64,000 bases of DNA from Astyanax mexicanus (lineage: Eukaryota; Chordata; Actinopteri; Characiformes; Acestrorhamphidae): NCBI RefSeq assembly GCF_023375975.1, contig NC_064416.1, forward strand, positions 26,009,001 to 26,073,000. The letters are read 5' to 3'. This document shows positions 58,481 through 64,000 of this stretch, one piece after another. The number at the start of each line of letters is the position of its first letter. The first letter of the stretch is position 1. The notes below the pieces were generated by a model, which worked only from the letters and a program-made list of their open reading frames with translations, ran no database searches and had not been told where the DNA came from. The position numbers were made by a program, and so were the translations under genes.

Positions 58481-61400
58481 ATTAGGCTCATTTTCTTTCA
58501 TTGTGTTGGTCAGGCTGGGCATGGCCTTTAGTTCTGATTTCTGTTTGACTCATTCTTTTCCATAATTTGTTCTTTTTTTTCTTGTTCGTAAAGCAGCATC
58601 ACAGCTGAAGAAACTGGAGGGGTAAAGCGTACAGAGTGCAGTCCCCCTCTCTGGCCATGGGGCACATGGGTCCTCCTTTTTTGCATGCAGTCTGAGTACA
58701 GTAGGTTAGACAGAGCAGGCACAGATCAATAATGCGAGCAGAGTAAAACCCTCACACTGGGATAGAGACTCCTGGCTTGTGGCAGTTTACACTGGAAAAA
58801 AGTGGTGTTTTGTTTGTTTGAGTTACATTAGATCTTTTGATATCAACACAGAAGTGTCTTTGAAACATATTAATAGTGATAGCTTTGATGAAATTTATTT
58901 ATGTGGAAATTAGGGTAAAAATGCAACAGAATGCTCATGTTCTCTGTGTATAAAAGCAGCCTCATGGATCTGTAGGTAGTCATCTAGAATGCCTGATGTA
59001 TATTTGGCACAAACTTCACATCCAGGCATGTGTAACTGTCTGTCACCAAGTGCAGGGCTTCAAATGAGGCCAGGGTCTTTACAAATAGACACCACTGTTG
59101 CGAGGATAATTATAAACAATCGCGGGAAAGTGAGCCAAAAATAACAGCAGGGTAACATGTTCCAAATGCCACTAACCTTCCAGCTCCAGCTCCTTCTGCT
59201 CTGGCCTCTGTCACAGTAAAGAGACCCCATTTGTTAATGCGTTGAGATGAACAAACTGTGCAGAAGTCAGTTAGCTGTAGTCTTCCAGCCCAAGGCTTTT
59301 TTTTATTTTGATTTCCCACCATGCAGCACTTACAGCAAAAAAATAGATAGATGGATAGATCAAGCAATTTTTAATCCCATGGTTGAATTTTCACATTGCA
59401 GTAGCCCCATGTACTTTATAATGTTCTTTTCTATAAAGTATAGATGCACAATGATATCGGAATTATATTTCAACGTCATACTTGCTGACATTTGTTGTAT
59501 GACATACATGTACCAAGCATTGAAACATGAACGATTTAAAAAAAAAAACAGCAAAAATATGATTTCAAGTTTATCTACACTAGTGTATGTTGCCTCTACA
59601 CAACAACTTCATTTAATTTTCTGAGATTCTGCTGTGTAAGATTTTAAAAATAAGCTGAAAATATTAAAATTTTCAGAAGCTCTGCATTATTTTAATGAAG
59701 TGAGGAAGAGGTTTCTGAGGCAGGAGCTGTTTGAACCCTTGTTCCAGACCCCTAGCACATTTATAAGCTAAAACTATTAAAACTAATTTCACGTTTCCCA
59801 AAGGTACAGCGTTCTTCCTAACATACAATGTACTGATTACAGCAAGGAGGTGAGGGATAATACAACTATTTGAAGGTCACAATTGAACCCCTGTCCTTCT
59901 GCCCCTGATTAAGTGTATAATTAAAAGCCATTTTCAGTGTTCAAGGCTGCTGCCGTCAGAAATCATCTTTGGGAAAAGATGCCTCTGGTGAGTGAAAGAG
60001 TCCATACACTACATCTGGTGAAATAACCATTATTCTGTTCTTCTTTCTTTTCTGGGGTCTTTTGGTTACAGTAATGTTCTAAAATCCAGTGCCTTAACCG
60101 TTAAACCATGTACTTCAGTTTTTTTTTTGCCCTCATAACTGCAGTTCTGCAATTCTCAGTGAAATAACAGCAATTTTATATATACCATCATGGAACCCTG
60201 TGGGACTCTTAACTGTTAGCAAATGTCTTATAGGCATTTATTCATTATGATTAAAGATCTAGGGTTCAGAAGGTTAATATTACTAAATAATAAAGATAAT
60301 GCTGCCGTGGTAGGCCCTAAACAATTTTCTTAAGTCCTTGTTTTCTTACTGCACTAGATTTTTAGGGAAAGGGCAACTCGAACTTTTTATAAAGTAAAAA
60401 AAAAAAACTTTCGTTTAGTTGCCAGGAGCCAATGAGAAGGGTCTAATTTTTATTTAAAATGGCTGTAGTTCACACACAAGCAGCAATATCAATGTACAAC
60501 CAAATGCTTAGACCCCCTTCAGCGTCAGACTGAGCATGTGCAGAGTATACTGGTCTGGTTTCAGCTAGGCTTCAACTACAATTTGTAAATTTTGCCAACA
60601 CAGGTTATTTAGTCAGTTAGTGTGAATTAAGTTAGATGAGGCAATTGGTTTGTTGTACTTAATTTTTACTTTAAAATCACATTAAGAAGAAGAATGTAAA
60701 GTTTTTTTTATACACGTTGCACTGAATTAAAACTAAATCAGTCTTGTCCAATCGGAGGAGCACCACATCATCCAGCTAACAGAGAAATCTTTTTCTGTGA
60801 ATTACTGGTACAGATGGTAAAAATGTCTAGTTAAATAAAGAACGACATTTTGGCTCTGAAAAACACTGGTTCTCCTGTCGATCATGCTGAACATTGCTCC
60901 CCTCTGCATGATCTTGTGATGGGAAGCATTATACAGCCGATCCTGACAAGCTGACATCATAACACTGTGAGAGCTTCATTAAAGTGAGTGCTCAAATTTT
61001 GACATCTACTACTACAAGCTGTCAGAATGACCTCGTCCAATTTACAGGAATTGTGTTTTCAGCCTGAAGACAAAAACAGATGACTGACGTCTGGAGCACC
61101 TAATCTGGGTTCTTCATGAGCTGAAATGTTGCAGTTAGTCAGATAACTTCATGCAAAGTCAGGCTTTATTAAATGGTCACAGAAAATGTTATTCATATTG
61201 AAGATCAGATCTCTCATACTCCAGTTCTGTTATGTATATATTTTAATCAAATAATAAACGTGTCCCATAGCTTACATAATAGTGTTTTGTCTTTGGTAAT
61301 ATTTGGTAGCATGATTTTGTATGGTTTTTTTTTTTTTTTTTGACAGAACACATTTCAAACCCCTTGCAAGGTTTATTAGTACAAAAGCATCCAATACTTG

Positions 61401-61969
61401 GAGCAGCTAGTGGTTTGTTGGCTGTGAGGTTTGACTGCATGTTAACATTTTCTTAGAAAGGGAAAAGAGATCAGATCAAAAGGTTTAGAGAAAAGACCAC
61501 TGACTTGCACAAACCTGAAAAAGGATACAAAAAGATAGCAATGGCACTGAACGTTCTGACAGACACAGCTGATGCATATTTCACTAGTTCACTGGCTGCA
61601 CCTTATGGTGGCAGAAAGAGGCAGAAAGAGGACATTATTACTGGCTGACACTAGACTCCTGAGGAGGCAGGTGGTCAAGAATCATTAAGTGACTGCAAAA
61701 GACTGTGGCAGCAAACACTGAGCTTTTAGTTTGCACATTGATCTCCATGACCCTATATACCTCTTCTGACCTAAGTCATTAGAAACTGGAAAATTTGATT
61801 CAGTATAGATAACTGTTATCAGTGTTGCCTCAGGCAATGGTTTCGCTGTGAGGTGTTTTTGGATGATGCTGTTCATGGATGATGGTTGGATGCAACTTGG
61901 ACCTTTCAGGAAGTCTGACTCCAGTAGTTTGTAATTTATCACACCCTGTCCCTGATCAGCAGTCGTGTA

Positions 61970-63550
61970 CAGTGGGGAGAACAAGTATTTGATACACTGC
62001 TGATTTTTCAGGTTTTCCCAATTGCAAAGCATGTGGAGGACTGAAATTATTATCATAGGTACTCTTCAACTGTGAGTGATGGAATCTAAAACAAAAATCC
62101 AGAAAAATACATTGTATGATTTTTAAATAATTAATTTCCATTTTATTGTGGGAAATAAGTATTTGATCATCTATCAATCAGAAAGAATTTTGGCTCTCAC
62201 AGACATGTTACTTCTTCTTTAAGAAGCCCTCCTGTTCTCCACTCATTACCTGTATTAACTGCACCTGTTTGAACTCGTTACCTGTATAAAAGACACCTGT
62301 CCACACACTCAATCAGTCAGACTCCAGCATCTCCACAATGCCCAAGACCAGAGAGCTGTGTAAGGACATCAGGGATAAAATTGTAGACCTGCACAAGGCT
62401 GGGATGGGCTACAGGACAATAGGCAAGCAGCTTGGTGAGAAGGCAACAACTGTTGGTGCAATTATTAGAAAATGGAAGAAATGCAAAAATAACGGATAAT
62501 CTCCCTCGGTCTGGGGCGCCATGCAAGATCTCACCTCGTGGAGCATCGATCTTGAGGAAGGTGAGGAATGAGCCCAGAATTACACGGCAGGACCTGGTCA
62601 ATGACCTGAATAGAGCTGGGACCACAGTCTCAAAAAAACGATCAGTAACACTCTACGCCGTCAAGGATTAAAATCCTGCAGTGCACGCAAGGTGCCCTTC
62701 CTCAAGCCAAAGCCCGTCTGAAGTTTGCAAATGACCATCTGAATGATCCAGAGGAGGAATGGGAGAAGGTCATGTGGTCTGATGAGACAAAAATAGAACT
62801 TTTTGGTTTAAACTCCACTCGTCATGTTTGGAGGAAGAAGAATGATGAGTACAACCCCAAGAACACCATCCCAACCGTGAAGCATGGCGGTGGAAACATC
62901 ATTCTTTGGGGATGCTTTTCTGCAAAGGGGACAGGACAACTGTGTGAAGGATGGATGGGGCCATGTATCGTGAGATTTTGGCCAACAACCTCCTTCCCTC
63001 AGTAAGAGCACTGAAGATGGGTCGTGGCTGGGTCTTCCAGCATGATAACGACCCAAAACACACAGCCAGGGCAACTAAAGAGTGGCTCCGTAGGAAACAT
63101 TTTAAGGTCCTGGAGCGCCTAGCCAGTCTCCAGACCTGAATCCAATAGAAAATCTTTGGAGGGAGCTTAAAGTCTGTGTGGCCCAGCGACAGCCACGAAA
63201 CCTGAAGGCTCTGGAGGAGATCTGTATGGAGGAGTGGGCCAAAATCCCTGCTGCAGTGTGTGCAAACCTTGTCAAGAACTACAGGAAACGTCTCATCTCT
63301 GTAATTGCAAACAAAGGTTTCTGTACCAAATATTAAGTTTCTTTTTCTGGTGTATCAAATACTTATTTCCCACAATAAAATGGAAATTAATTATTTAAAA
63401 ATCATACAATGTATTTTCTGGATTTTTGTTTTAGATTCCATCACTCACAGTTGAAGAGTACCTATGATAAACATTACAGTCTTCCACATGCTTTGCAAGT
63501 GGGAAAACCTGAAAAATCAGCAGCGTATCAAATACTTGTTCTCCCGACTG
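61970..63550 (+). mobile_element. Nearly full-length Tc1 transposon
   Basis: 1,581 bp flanked by TA at both sides (61968-61969 and 63551-63552). Terminal inverted repeats of about 197 bp (61970-62167 and 63354-63550) are close to identical and start CAGTSGGGAGAACAAGTATT. Between them lies a broken transposase gene. The unusually long terminal repeats are typical of one fish Tc1 family. Confidence 0.9.
62338..63336 (+). pseudogene. Tc1 transposase pseudogene
   Basis: A DD34E transposase that cuts and pastes its own element. It starts at ATG 62338 with MPKTRELCKDIRDKI (DNA-binding helix-turn-helix region). The DDE parts are still readable: VMWSDETKIELF (first D), FQHDNDPKHTA (second D) and PIENLWRELK (E). 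It ends GFCTKY then TAA at 63334-63336. The reading frame changes at least four times. The first break is near 62480 (TAA shortly after), a second is near 62635, a deletion of about 10 bp is near 62707, and others are near 62950 and 63118. It therefore cannot make an active protein. Confidence 0.9.
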
Positions 63551-63552
63551 TA

Positions 63553-64000
63553 TAAACCACAATGACTTAAAAATTCATGATTACAAGACAACAGGTTGTG
63601 TAATGCGAGCAGTAGCCTTAAGCAGTCTGGTCACTTGAAAGTCAGTGTGTGTACATGGCATAAGCAGTGCTCTTATATTCTCTACACTGAGAACATGTTG
63701 TGAGTGAAAGGAACTGTGGTACTAAGGTGAATTCTAAATTTGTAACATTCTGAAACCCCATCATCAAACACGAATGAGCATGCTCTTCAATAGACATGCA
63801 ATGACTAGTAAAGTTTATTGCAACTTCCTGCACAGTGATGAAGCATTGTTCAGTCCTTCCTGCACAGTTTGTTTCCTTTCAACTCAATGTTTTTTCATCA
63901 CCTGACATTCGAAACTACTCTTAAAATGTTTGAAGACCAGTGTAGTTCACTTTACATGAAACAACTAGGGTGTCTAAATGCGTATTACACCCTAATACAA
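63553..64000. other. Right-end sequence, nothing recognised
   Basis: 448 bp of AT-rich sequence after the Tc1 element. I see no exon, repeat or motif. Confidence 0.5.

Larger units (their letters stand above)
53813..61969. other. Gene-free interval downstream of cfdp1
   Basis: No exon of a recognisable gene in about 8 kb. It holds the diverged repeat pair at 54466 and 57345, a repeat at 56155, pyrimidine-rich tracts at 57172 and 58022, and otherwise plain AT-rich sequence (59000-61900) in which I see nothing. Confidence 0.6.

Noticed and set aside
58064..58531. 155-codon open frame rich in F, L and S
   Set aside because: It arises from the one-strand pyrimidine tract, and overlapping frames show the same composition.
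61685..62056. 123-codon minus-strand open frame
   Set aside because: It crosses the left terminal repeat of the Tc1 element and has no family match.

Overview
The window is vertebrate nuclear DNA, almost certainly from a teleost fish. Coding exons are short and far apart with GT-AG introns up to 21 kb. The DNA is AT-rich, and the spaces are filled with families typical of fish genomes: Tc1/mariner and hAT elements, tRNA-derived SINEs, palindromic MITE-like elements and long (GT)n/(TA)n microsatellites. The mix looks ostariophysan (a characin-like fish is my guess), but nothing here fixes the species. No operon, CRISPR array, rRNA or functional tRNA gene was seen.

Three protein-coding genes are supported. 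(1) At 1982-4980 (+) lie the last two coding exons of an unrecognised gene whose 5' part is outside the window; it ends in an acidic, low-complexity tail and has an AATAAA at 5281. (2) tmem170a lies on the minus strand (14795 to 10215): three coding exons give a complete 140-residue, three-pass ER membrane protein. (3) cfdp1 lies on the plus strand (16409 to 52863): seven coding exons give a complete 307-residue BCNT/Swc5-family protein with a C-terminal BCNT-C domain. tmem170a and cfdp1 are head-to-head, about 1.6 kb between start codons, with a CpG-rich block at the tmem170a start. tmem170a and the first gene are tail-to-tail. CFDP1 and TMEM170A are also neighbours in human, so this is conserved synteny. 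The two proteins have unrelated jobs (chromatin remodelling and ER shape), so any link is shared promoter DNA rather than a pathway.

Most of the window is intron and intergenic repeat. cfdp1 intron 5 (21.3 kb) holds a 783-bp and a 1,630-bp hAT-type element, a near-perfect 91-bp foldback, a 72-bp higher-order minisatellite, two copies of a ~450-bp Tc1-like MITE and a 576-bp palindromic element ending 153 bp before exon 6. Intron 6 (11 kb) holds a (TA)45 tract and a 340-bp solo LTR with its 5-bp target duplication. Downstream of cfdp1 (53.8-64 kb) there is no recognisable gene. That stretch carries a divergent, locally inverted repeat pair, pyrimidine-rich low complexity and one nearly full-length Tc1 element (61970-63550) with a broken transposase.

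I found no convincing new biological system. The items most worth checking are the foldback at 27434-27619, the long inverted repeat just upstream of cfdp1 exon 6, the nested inverted repeat inside the larger hAT element, and the identity of the partial gene at the left end.
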